Below are positions 1 to 6,858 of a DNA stretch of 9,057 bases, piece after piece. Position 1 is the first letter of the stretch; the number at the start of each line of letters is the position of its first letter. This stretch comes from an uncultured Bacillota bacterium (GTDB lineage Bacteria > Bacillota_I > Bacilli_A > RFN20 > CAG-449): assembly GCA_902493275.1 (NCBI GenBank), contig CABUOQ010000041.1:1-9057 (forward strand). The letters are read 5' to 3'. A program made the translations under genes and the position numbers. A model generated the notes under the pieces. The model worked only from the letters and a program-made list of their open reading frames with translations, was not told the DNA's origin and searched no databases.

Positions 1-63
1 ACAAAATCTAATGTGCTATCTTTCTATTTTGTGTCCGTTTTAATCAAACAGGTTCTAATGTAA
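1..63 (+). other. Left-edge segment with a short open plus-strand reading frame, origin unknown
   Basis: Reading from base 1 on the plus strand, 20 codons are open to a TAA at 61-63, giving a hydrophobic tail that ends in VLIKQVLM. All three minus-strand frames are closed by stops, so no downstream partner of ffh (such as rpsP, which follows ffh in Bacillus) begins here. The tail could be the C-terminus of a convergent gene cut by the window edge, possibly a transposase end, or chance. No conserved motif is visible and the stretch is too short to decide. Confidence 0.2.
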
Positions 64-73
64 CGAGCTTTTT

Positions 74-1417
74 TTATTTTTTTAAAAACGAATCATAGTT
101 TGATGGCATTTTTCCAGACTTCATCATACCTGGCATCTGTTTCATCATTTTTTTCATATCTTCAAATTGCTTTAATAAGCGATTTATATCAGTTGCAGTT
201 GTGCCACTTCCAGAAGCAATTCGTAATTTTCTAGAGTTCTTTAAAATCTCTGGATTTTTTCTTTCTTCTCTTGTCATTGAATTAATAATTGCTCTTGTCT
301 TTTTTATTTGCAATTGCGCCTTTTGTTGGTCTTCATCAGATATTTTTGGCATACCTGGAATTAAACGCAAAATTTTAGACATTGATAATTTATTAATTTG
401 TTCTAATTGAGCAAGCATATCATTTAAATCAAATGAACCAGACATCATTTTATTAACGGCTTTTTTTGCTTGTTTTTCATCTATTTCTTCAGAAACAGTT
501 TCCACTAATGAAACAACATCTCCCATGCCAAGAATTCTATCAGCCATACGGTCTGGGTGAAATACTTCTAAATCATCTAGTCTTTCACCAACACCAATAT
601 ATTTAATCGGAACACCAGTTAAATGCTTAATTGATAATGCCGCGCCACCTCGAGAATCACCATCTAATTTAGACATAATCATTCCCGTTAAATGTAATTT
701 TTCATTAAAGGCTTTAGCGACATTTACTGCCTCTTGACCAGCCATAGCATCGACAAGTAATAAAACTTCATCAGGTTTAACACTGCTTTGAATATCGACT
801 AATTCTTGCATTAATTTTTCATCGATTTGAAGACGTCCTGCCGTATCGATAATCACCGTATCAAATCTCTCGTCATTCGCTTTTTTTACTGCTTTTTTAG
901 CAATTTCAACCGGTGATATTTTATCTCCTAAATTTAATACTTCAACTTCAATTTGCCTACCAATAGTAACAAGTTGATCAATTGCCGCGGGACGATAAAC
1001 GTCGCCAGCAACAAGAAGAACCTTTTTAGCCATTTTTCTTTTAAGTAAGCGTGCTAATTTACCTGCTGTAGTTGTTTTACCTGACCCTTGTAAACCACAA
1101 AGCATAATCAATGTCGGTCTATTAGTGGCAAAATTTAAATCACACATTGAAGCACCTAAAAGCTCTTCAATTTCATCATGAACAATCTTAACTAACATTT
1201 GACCTGGACTTACTTTATTAAATACTTTTTGGCCTATAGCTTTTTCTTTAACCGCATTAGTAAATTCTTTGACAACTTTAAAATTTACATCCGCTTCTAA
1301 AAGAGCCACTCTAATCTCTTTTAACATTTCATCCATATTAGCTTCAGTTAAATAAGCTTGCCCTTTGATTCTTTTAATAACACCGCTTAAGCGATCAGAT
1401 AATGATTCAAACGCCAT
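74..1417 (-). CDS. ffh: Signal recognition particle GTPase Ffh (SRP54)
   Basis: Protein subunit of the signal recognition particle: it binds signal sequences of nascent membrane and secreted proteins together with SRP RNA and delivers ribosomes to FtsY. The 447-aa product has the usual length. The N domain (about 1-95) is followed by the GTPase G domain with G1 GLQGSGKTT at 108-116, DVYRPAA at 139-145, DTAGR at 191-195, SKLDGD at 249-254 and GVGE at 275-278. A methionine-rich M domain occupies about 300-435; its RNA-binding helix-turn-helix shows RIASGSGTT around 399-407, and the tail contains KKMMKQMPGMM. The ATG is preceded by a strong AAAGGAGGA at 1426-1434, inside the last codons of ylxM, whose stop lies 4 nt upstream. 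It is the last gene of the cluster. No SRP RNA gene is visible in the window. Confidence 0.98.
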   Translation of the reverse strand: MAFESLSDRLSGVIKRIKGQAYLTEANMDEMLKEIRVALLEADVNFKVVKEFTNAVKEKAIGQKVFNKVSPGQMLVKIVHDEIEELLGASMCDLNFATNRPTLIMLCGLQGSGKTTTAGKLARLLKRKMAKKVLLVAGDVYRPAAIDQLVTIGRQIEVEVLNLGDKISPVEIAKKAVKKANDERFDTVIIDTAGRLQIDEKLMQELVDIQSSVKPDEVLLLVDAMAGQEAVNVAKAFNEKLHLTGMIMSKLDGDSRGGAALSIKHLTGVPIKYIGVGERLDDLEVFHPDRMADRILGMGDVVSLVETVSEEIDEKQAKKAVNKMMSGSFDLNDMLAQLEQINKLSMSKILRLIPGMPKISDEDQQKAQLQIKKTRAIINSMTREERKNPEILKNSRKLRIASGSGTTATDINRLLKQFEDMKKMMKQMPGMMKSGKMPSNYDSFLKK

Positions 1418-1421
1418 TTAT

Positions 1422-1742
1422 TTAGTCCTCCTTTAAATATTTTTTTATAATATCATATTCTTCATCAGATATTTTTTCTTTAATATATTCTAAGGCATTT
1501 TCAATATTTTGATTTTTCTTAAAAATATGCAATTTATCCTCATATTCTTTTAAACTTTCAACGCCTTTTTTAATCGCATCATAAGCACCATTACGAGAAA
1601 TAGATAATTGTTCAGCGATTTCACTTAATGATAAGTCTAAACAATAATATAACTCTATCATTCTCTTTTGTGAAGAAGATAATAATACTCCGTAAATATC
1701 AAACAATTCATTTATATATAAGTTATTTTTCAAATCATCCAT
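1422..1742 (-). CDS. ylxM: YlxM family helix-turn-helix protein, putative SRP-associated factor
   Basis: Small all-helical protein of the UPF0122/YlxM family, encoded next to ffh in most Firmicutes and Mollicutes. It is reported to act with the SRP, for example on Ffh GTPase activity in streptococci. With the ATG at 1742 it has 106 aa, close to the family's usual size. Residues 37-60 form a sigma-70 region 4-like helix-turn-helix (LSLSEIAEQLSISRNGAYDAI). The N-terminal segment INELFDIYGVLLSSSQK matches the usual start of the family. A TTG six codons upstream (1758-1760) would add DNFFN but lies inside the preceding gene. I prefer the ATG because it follows the upstream TAA by one base (TAATATG), which favours translational coupling. 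No strong Shine-Dalgarno sequence serves either start. Confidence 0.93.
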   Translation of the reverse strand: MDDLKNNLYINELFDIYGVLLSSSQKRMIELYYCLDLSLSEIAEQLSISRNGAYDAIKKGVESLKEYEDKLHIFKKNQNIENALEYIKEKISDEEYDIIKKYLKED

Positions 1743-1743
1743 A

Positions 1744-1995
1744 TTAAAAAAATTGTCCAAAAATTAATGAAAATAGTGTTAGAACCACAAAATAAATTGC
1801 TATTGAGCGATGAAATAAAGGATTTTTTAATTTTTCTCTTCCATGGAAATTGAATATTGAGAAAAGAATTGAAAGCACTAAATCTATTACAATAGTAATA
1901 GCTACATTAGGAAGTCCTAACATATAAAGCAAATATTGTAATCCTATTTGAATACCTAAAATAATAACTAACGAAATTATAAATCCGACACCCAT
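1744..1995 (-). CDS. Small three-helix membrane protein of unknown function in the SRP operon
   Basis: I do not recognise this 83-aa protein. It is strongly hydrophobic, with three likely transmembrane segments at about 4-29, 31-49 and 65-82, and one short polar stretch of about 15 residues rich in K, R, H and N (around 49-63: FNFHGREKLKNPLF). There is no signal peptidase site or catalytic motif. It looks real rather than fortuitous: its ATG directly abuts the ftsY stop (TAAATG), an AGGAG at 2007-2011 lies 11 nt upstream of the ATG, and its TAA is one base before the ylxM ATG. It is therefore probably translated with the SRP genes. A role at the membrane connected with FtsY docking or protein insertion is inference from position only. 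In Bacillus ylxM follows ftsY without such a gene. Confidence 0.8.
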   Translation of the reverse strand: MGVGFIISLVIILGIQIGLQYLLYMLGLPNVAITIVIDLVLSILFSIFNFHGREKLKNPLFHRSIAIYFVVLTLFSLIFGQFF

Positions 1996-2976
1996 TTATT
2001 GTTCATCTCCTAAACACAATCCGTATAAGTATTGGTCCAAATCAAATTCTTCAAGATCTTCCATCTTTTCACCGAGCCCAATAAAACGAACTGGAACTCC
2101 CAATTCATCTCTAATCGCTAAGATAATTCCCCCTTTAGAGGTTCCATCCATCTTAGTAATAACCACCCCAGTTAAAGAAGTACACTCTTTAAATGCCTTG
2201 GCTTGTAAAACACCATTTTGTCCAGTATTAGCATCTATTACCAAAAATACATCGTGTGGAGCATCTGGAATTTCTTTTGAAATAACTCTTTTTATTTTTG
2301 ATAATTCATTCATTAAATTAGATTTATTTTGTAATCTACCTGCAGTATCACAAATTACTAAGTCAACTTTATTTTGCTTAGCTTTAACCATTCCATCATA
2401 AGCGACCGATGCTGGATCTTGATTTTCTTTCCCCATGATAATATCACATTTTAATCTATCTGCCCAAACTTTTAATTGCTCTATCGCCCCAGCTCTAAAA
2501 GTATCACCTGCTACAAGCATCACTTTTTTTCCTTGCTTAATATAACGATAAGCCAATTTAGCAATTGTTGTCGTTTTACCAACACCATTTACACCGACCA
2601 CTAATAAAACAGTAGGTCCATCTTTTTTAAATTGAATTTCATTGACGATATCACTACCTTGTTGAGCATAAGAAATAAACATTTTATCAACAAGGATTTC
2701 ATTGATTTGATTAGGTTCAAATATTCCTTTTTCACGTGTTTCATTTTTAGTAGCTTCAACAATTTCCATCGTTAAATTAACACCGACATCCGCTTCAATT
2801 AATATCTGTTCTAATTCTTCAAAGTAATCATCGTTAACTTTACCATATCTAGCACTCAGCGCCTTCAATTTAGAAGAAAAATTCTTTCTAGATTTATCTA
2901 GACCAGTTACATATTTTTCTTTTTGAGCATTAGATTTTCCCGCTATTTTTTCTTTTAAAAATTTAAATAAACCCAT
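1996..2976 (-). CDS. ftsY: Signal recognition particle receptor FtsY
   Basis: Membrane-bound GTPase that receives the ribosome-SRP complex by forming a heterodimer with Ffh. The 326-aa protein lacks the long acidic A domain of the E. coli protein. As in Bacillus, it starts with a short amphipathic helix (MGLFKFLKEKI) likely to bind lipids. The N domain runs to about residue 105. The G domain shows G1 GVNGVGKTT at 128-136, DTFRAGA at 158-164, DTAGR at 210-214, TKMD at 274-277 and GLGE at 300-303. Trp171 is encoded by TGG. The ATG lies 2 nt after the rnc stop, with only a partial Shine-Dalgarno sequence (AAGGCAGG) upstream. In most Firmicutes smc lies between rnc and ftsY; here it does not. Confidence 0.97.
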   Translation of the reverse strand: MGLFKFLKEKIAGKSNAQKEKYVTGLDKSRKNFSSKLKALSARYGKVNDDYFEELEQILIEADVGVNLTMEIVEATKNETREKGIFEPNQINEILVDKMFISYAQQGSDIVNEIQFKKDGPTVLLVVGVNGVGKTTTIAKLAYRYIKQGKKVMLVAGDTFRAGAIEQLKVWADRLKCDIIMGKENQDPASVAYDGMVKAKQNKVDLVICDTAGRLQNKSNLMNELSKIKRVISKEIPDAPHDVFLVIDANTGQNGVLQAKAFKECTSLTGVVITKMDGTSKGGIILAIRDELGVPVRFIGLGEKMEDLEEFDLDQYLYGLCLGDEQ

Positions 2977-2978
2977 AT

Positions 2979-3674
2979 TTAATTACCTGCCTTTTTAGAA
3001 ATTGCATCCTTCGCAGCTTGTTCTTCAGCTTGTTTTTTATTTCTTCCTTCTCCGCGACCAAGTTTTAATTCTGAACCATCATCCAAAACCATTGAAACCT
3101 CAACAATGAAGTGTTTATCTTGAGAAGAGCCTTGCTCTGAAACGATTCTATAAATTATATTGCCACGATAATTTGATTGTAAATCCTCTTGTAATTTAGA
3201 CTTATAATCGGTTAGATTATCTAAATTATAATTGATAATTGCTGGCATAAATATTCTTTCAACAATTTTCTTAACGCAATCAAACCCTTTATCTAAATAT
3301 ATTGCACCAATAAATGATTCAAAGACATCTTCAAGAATTTTTTGATTAGGTCCGCCGGATTGTCTTTCACCATGTCCTAATCTAATTGCACTTTGAAAGC
3401 CATATTCTTTAGCGTATCCAGCTAAAGAAGAAGAACATACCAAATTAGATCTTAATTTAGTTAATTCACCTTGCTTCATCGTTGGATATTGCTTAAATAC
3501 TAAATCTGCAACGATCAAATCTAAAACCGCATCACCAATGAATTCTATTTGCTCATAATCATTGCACATCTTTTTATTCTCATTAGAAAAAGATGAATGA
3601 GTAAAAGCATCTATATATAGCTGATGATTATTTACATCGATATTGAAATACTTAACAATATCTCTATAATCCAT
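2979..3674 (-). CDS. rnc: Ribonuclease III
   Basis: Double-strand-specific endoribonuclease that processes rRNA precursors and structured mRNAs, including SRP RNA precursors in Bacillus. The 231-aa protein has the full two-domain architecture. The catalytic domain carries the signature EFIGDAVLDL at 44-53 (Glu44 and Asp48) and a second acidic pair in EDVFESFIGAIYLD, Asp116 and Glu119, which together bind the catalytic metals. A double-stranded RNA-binding domain follows at about 155-228 and ends in GRGEGRNKKQAEEQAAKDAI. The ATG overlaps the 3' end of plsX by 11 bp, in another frame. A GAAGGG 7 nt before the ATG provides the ribosome binding site inside plsX, so the two genes are probably translationally coupled. 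Confidence 0.97.
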   Translation of the reverse strand: MDYRDIVKYFNIDVNNHQLYIDAFTHSSFSNENKKMCNDYEQIEFIGDAVLDLIVADLVFKQYPTMKQGELTKLRSNLVCSSSLAGYAKEYGFQSAIRLGHGERQSGGPNQKILEDVFESFIGAIYLDKGFDCVKKIVERIFMPAIINYNLDNLTDYKSKLQEDLQSNYRGNIIYRIVSEQGSSQDKHFIVEVSMVLDDGSELKLGRGEGRNKKQAEEQAAKDAISKKAGN

Positions 3675-4650
3675 TATTAATCCCTTCTTTTATTTTATTT
3701 ACGATATCAGTATTAGCCATTCTTAAAGCTAAATCCAAAGCTTTTTCAAATGAGTAGGCATCAGAATTGCCATGAGCTTTAACCACTACACCATTAACTC
3801 CTAAAAGCATAGCGCCTCCGAAGTTTTTATAATTCATTTTTTCTGACATTTCCTTAAAGCCTTTTCTAGCAAATAAATATCCTATTTTTGAGAAAAAAGT
3901 TCTTTTAAATGCACCTTTTATCATATCCGACATCATCTTTGCTACGCCCTCAGTTGATTTTAAGAAAACATTACCAGTATATCCTTCACTAACAATAACA
4001 TCCGCAACACCACTTAAAGCTTCACGAGCTTCAATATTTCCACAGAAACCATCAAAATTACTAGCCTTTAATAATTGATATGCCTCTTTACCAACAGGAG
4101 AGCCTTTTTTCTCTTCTGTTCCATTGCTTAATAAATAAACTCGAGGTAATTCATTGTTAAATATCGCTTGCGAATATATTTTTCCCATCGCTGCAAACTG
4201 AACTAATTGCGAAGGTGTATTTTCATTTGAAGCGCCAATATCTAATATCGCCACTGGTTTTCCTGTTTTAGTTGGAAATGGTGATATCAAAGCAGCTCTT
4301 TCAATACCTGGAATTAGTTTCAATTTTAAAGTTGCTAATGACAAAAATCCTCCGGTAGATCCAGCGGAAACCGCTACATCAACATGTTCATCATTAAATA
4401 AACTAATTGCTTTCATCATCGAAGAATTCTTCATTCTCATGACTTGCATAGCCCCACATTCCATCGGTACAACTTCTGTTGTATGAACAATTTTTACTCG
4501 TTCATTATCATTTAATGAACTTAATTCTTTTTCATCTCCACAGGCATAAATAAAAACATCCTGGTTATTATTTAAAAAATTCTTTATTCCTTCACATATC
4601 GCTAGTGGTCCATTATCACTACCCATGCAATCTACAGCTAATTTAATCAT
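3664..4650 (-). CDS. plsX: Phosphate acyltransferase PlsX (acyl-ACP:phosphate acyltransferase)
   Basis: Peripheral membrane enzyme that makes acyl-phosphate from acyl-ACP and phosphate for PlsY, the first step of phosphatidic acid synthesis. It also runs in reverse to load acyl-phosphate made by the Fak kinase onto ACP. The 328-aa length is typical. Conserved segments are DCMGSDNGP at 7-15, SAGSTGGFL around 95-103 (often SAGNTGA in relatives), LDIGASNENTP around 136-146 (usually LDVGAN), GFCGNIEARE at 201-210, EGYTGNVFLKSTEGVA at 222-237, and the C-terminal GGAMLLGVNGVVVKAHG at 278-294. An AAAGGAG at 4660-4666 lies 9 nt before the ATG. This is the only gene here ending in TAG rather than TAA. 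The fapR, fabD, fabG and acpP neighbours known from Bacillus are absent. Confidence 0.97.
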   Translation of the reverse strand: MIKLAVDCMGSDNGPLAICEGIKNFLNNNQDVFIYACGDEKELSSLNDNERVKIVHTTEVVPMECGAMQVMRMKNSSMMKAISLFNDEHVDVAVSAGSTGGFLSLATLKLKLIPGIERAALISPFPTKTGKPVAILDIGASNENTPSQLVQFAAMGKIYSQAIFNNELPRVYLLSNGTEEKKGSPVGKEAYQLLKASNFDGFCGNIEAREALSGVADVIVSEGYTGNVFLKSTEGVAKMMSDMIKGAFKRTFFSKIGYLFARKGFKEMSEKMNYKNFGGAMLLGVNGVVVKAHGNSDAYSFEKALDLALRMANTDIVNKIKEGINNGL

Positions 4651-4671
4651 TTAATTCCGCTCCTTTATGTA

Positions 4672-4680
4672 ATTATAGCA
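4672..4680 (-). promoter_or_regulatory. Candidate extended -10 promoter element of plsX
   Basis: The minus strand reads TGCTATAAT, a perfect TATAAT with the TGn extension. There is no convincing -35 hexamer at 17 bp; TATTCA at 18 bp is a half match. Transcription would begin near 4664-4666, at the edge of the AAAGGAG ribosome binding site, giving a leader of about 15 nt. TATAAT arises easily in AT-rich DNA, so this is only a candidate. No intrinsic terminator separates recG from plsX, so read-through from recG is also possible. Confidence 0.4.
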
Positions 4681-4693
4681 AATATTTATAAAT

Positions 4694-4710
4694 AATGAAT
4701 AATATTCATT
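4694..4710. repeat. 17-bp perfect dyad between recG and plsX
   Basis: AATGAAT and ATTCATT are perfect inverted 7-bp arms around a 3-bp centre, overlapping the recG stop codon and lying just upstream of the plsX -10 box. The dyad has no GC-rich stem or following U-run, so it is not an intrinsic terminator. On the minus strand a TTGACT directly precedes it. It could be an operator, or a chance palindrome in AT-rich DNA. It does not resemble the FapR operator as I know it. Confidence 0.35.
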
Positions 4711-6706
4711 AGTCAAACAATTTTATATCTTCATTTTGCTCCAATTTATTAAAAACATAATCATAATATTTTTTAAACTCAGGATTTATCAGATGATTCA
4801 TAAGATAATTGGCATCATCTCGTGCACACTCAAACATTCTAAAATCATCTACAATATTTAAGCAAGCAAACGTTGGAAAGCCTGATTGAGATGAACCGAC
4901 AATTTCACCTGGCCCACGCATTTTCATATCCATTTCCGCAATTTCAAATCCGTCATTTGAATTTTTTAAGACTTGCAGTCTTTCATTATCTATATCTTCA
5001 TCAACTAAAAAGCATATTGCTTCTTTACCATCACGTCCTACTCTTCCTCGCAATTGATGTAAACTAGCAAGACCAAATGATGAAGCGTTATAAATTATTA
5101 TAACTCCCGCCGTTAAAACATTTATCCCTAATTCTATAACTGTTGTCGATACTAAAATTAGAAATTTTTTATTGATAAAATCTTCAATGATTTGAAATTT
5201 TTCTTCGCTTTTCATCTTACCATGTAAAACTTTAACCTCATTTGGAAATAAAGTATTATACATATCAAAAATTTTATTTGCCGATGAAAGAGAATCGTCC
5301 TGATTTTCAATCTTTGGAGCCACAATAAACACTTGTCGTTGTTCCAATAAAGAACTCTTTATCGCTTGAATAATACTAGCCGAAGTAGGTGAAACAATAC
5401 ATGTTTCAACTTTTCTTTCTTTAGAAGGAAATTGACTTAAAGATGAAATATCTAAATCACCATATATCGATAAAGCTAATGTTCTTGGGATTGGTGTCGC
5501 GGACATTAATAATAAGTCACATCCATCATCCTTCTCCAAAAGCATATTTCTCTGTCTAACACCAAAACGATGCTGCTCATCAATAATTGCTAATCCCAAT
5601 GAAGAATATACTACATCAAGTGAAAATAACGCGTGAGTGCCCACAATGACGTCAATTAAACCATCTTTTAATTGTTGTTTTATCTCTTTTTTTTCTTTTT
5701 CTTTTAAGCCACCAATTAATAATCCAACTTTAATACCATATGGTGAAAATAATTCTTTTAAGCTTTGATAATGCTGTCTAGCTAGAGAATCAGTTGGAGC
5801 CATGAATGCTCCTACTTTATGTCTTAAATAATTCCCATATAACGCTAATGTAGCAACAATTGTCTTACCTGTTCCAACATCACCTTGTAGTAAGCGATAC
5901 ATTAATGTCTGCTTATTCATATCAAGAATTATATCTCTTATCGCGGCGATTTGATCAGATGTTAATTTAAAATTAAGATTCAAAATAAACTCATTAATCT
6001 TCTGCCCAGGAATTATTCCTTTAGGCATAGAAACCATCCTTTTATTTTCACCACGTACAATTCTATTTTTTAAACTATATTGTAAACATTCATAGTATTT
6101 TAATGTCCTTAATCCAATGCTGATTTGCTTTTCATCTTTCGGAGTATGAACGTATTTCAAAGCTTCAAATTTATCTAATAGGCGATATTTATTTTTAAAA
6201 TAAGCTGGCATATAATCATAAAAAACTTCTTGAATTTTAATTAAAGTTCTTTCTATCAAAGATCTAAATATTGTTTGCGATAAAGATTGAGGTAGATGAT
6301 AAACAGCTCTTATTTTTTTATTTTCATCAAACCTACCTTTAACCATTGAAATAACATTTATCTCTTTTTTGGATAAAGTATATGTACCATTTATAGAATA
6401 CTCTTCTCCCAATTTTAAATTTTTAATCATATACCCACGATTAAAAATTTTCACATTATAAAATTTTGTTTCATTAGAGATAAAACAAAAAGTTATTATA
6501 TCAAATTTCCCATTTGAAAAATGCTTAGGATTAGATACTAATTTACCTAACACTTTAATATTTTGCTTATCTTGTAAATCATCTTCATCGCTATATGACA
6601 TATCATCATATCGATAAGGATAATAATCTAATAATTCCTCCGATGTAGTGATATTTATCTTTTCTAAAGCAGCTAAGATATTTGGGCTTGAAGTTAATAA
6701 TTTCAT
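4709..6706 (-). CDS. recG: ATP-dependent DNA helicase RecG
   Basis: Superfamily 2 helicase that reverses stalled replication forks and migrates branched DNA. The 665-aa protein is close to the usual Firmicutes length. The N-terminal wedge region begins near YYPYRYDDM (28-36), with the OB fold at about 45-130. The helicase core shows Walker A GDVGTGKT at 275-282, DEQH at 376-379, SAT at 402-404, STTVIELGINV at 520-530 and QLRGRVGR at 551-558. The RecG-specific MKMRGPGEIVGSSQSGFP follows at 594-611. The only plausible start is the ATG at 6706, because an in-frame TAG lies four codons upstream. No Shine-Dalgarno sequence precedes it, unlike most other genes here. It follows the fakA terminator, so it probably forms its own transcription unit, alone or reading into plsX. 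Confidence 0.97.
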   Translation of the reverse strand: MKLLTSSPNILAALEKINITTSEELLDYYPYRYDDMSYSDEDDLQDKQNIKVLGKLVSNPKHFSNGKFDIITFCFISNETKFYNVKIFNRGYMIKNLKLGEEYSINGTYTLSKKEINVISMVKGRFDENKKIRAVYHLPQSLSQTIFRSLIERTLIKIQEVFYDYMPAYFKNKYRLLDKFEALKYVHTPKDEKQISIGLRTLKYYECLQYSLKNRIVRGENKRMVSMPKGIIPGQKINEFILNLNFKLTSDQIAAIRDIILDMNKQTLMYRLLQGDVGTGKTIVATLALYGNYLRHKVGAFMAPTDSLARQHYQSLKELFSPYGIKVGLLIGGLKEKEKKEIKQQLKDGLIDVIVGTHALFSLDVVYSSLGLAIIDEQHRFGVRQRNMLLEKDDGCDLLLMSATPIPRTLALSIYGDLDISSLSQFPSKERKVETCIVSPTSASIIQAIKSSLLEQRQVFIVAPKIENQDDSLSSANKIFDMYNTLFPNEVKVLHGKMKSEEKFQIIEDFINKKFLILVSTTVIELGINVLTAGVIIIYNASSFGLASLHQLRGRVGRDGKEAICFLVDEDIDNERLQVLKNSNDGFEIAEMDMKMRGPGEIVGSSQSGFPTFACLNIVDDFRMFECARDDANYLMNHLINPEFKKYYDYVFNKLEQNEDIKLFD

Positions 6707-6717
6707 ATTTATATTCT

Positions 6718-6723
6718 ATTATA
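6718..6723 (-). promoter_or_regulatory. Candidate -10 box of recG giving a leaderless or near-leaderless mRNA
   Basis: The minus strand reads TATAAT, ending 11 nt before the recG ATG. A start 6-8 nt downstream would leave a leader of only about 3-6 nt, which agrees with the absence of any Shine-Dalgarno sequence. The hexamer at the -35 spacing (ATCTCT) is a poor match and there is no TG extension, so the call rests on the -10 box and on its position downstream of a terminator. Confidence 0.35.
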
Positions 6724-6787
6724 GTATTCAATAAATAAATAGAGATTTTAGGCTATTTTTTAATAAATTATCTAATTTTAACCATTT

Positions 6788-6832
6788 AAAAACCCCTTAG
6801 TATTCCAATGTTATGGTTCAACTTTAGGGGTT
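6788..6832 (-). terminator. Intrinsic terminator of the asp23-fakA unit
   Basis: On the minus strand, about 26 nt after the fakA stop, AACCCCT pairs with AGGGGTT (7 bp, four of them G-C) and the descending arm runs into five U residues. The stem may extend inward by an A-U and a G-U pair beyond one mismatch. The loop of roughly 28 nt contains a weak inner CCA/TGG pairing. It separates fakA from recG. On the plus strand no U-run follows, so it is not bidirectional. Confidence 0.7.
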
Positions 6833-6858
6833 AACTACAAAATTAAGATTTTATTTTT

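Noticed and set aside
1..73. rpsP (ribosomal protein S16) start or SRP RNA downstream of ffh
   Set aside because: The minus strand has no ATG in this stretch, all frames are closed, and there is no GGAAG-type SRP RNA loop.
201..410. Plus-strand frame of 69 codons
   Set aside because: It lies wholly opposite ffh, has no plausible ribosome binding site and encodes no recognisable motif; it is an antisense shadow.
4651..4708. FapR operator upstream of plsX
   Set aside because: I could not find the TTAGTACC-type dyad known from Bacillus; the dyad present (AATGAAT/ATTCATT) is different.
4873..5067. Plus-strand frame of 64 codons opposite recG
   Set aside because: It is antisense to the conserved 3' part of recG, including the motif VI region, so the sequence is explained by recG.
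6791..6832. Possible tRNA-like cloverleaf or riboswitch in the fakA-recG gap
   Set aside because: The outer stem is followed by a U-run on the minus strand and the interior lacks D, anticodon and T arms; a terminator explains it better.
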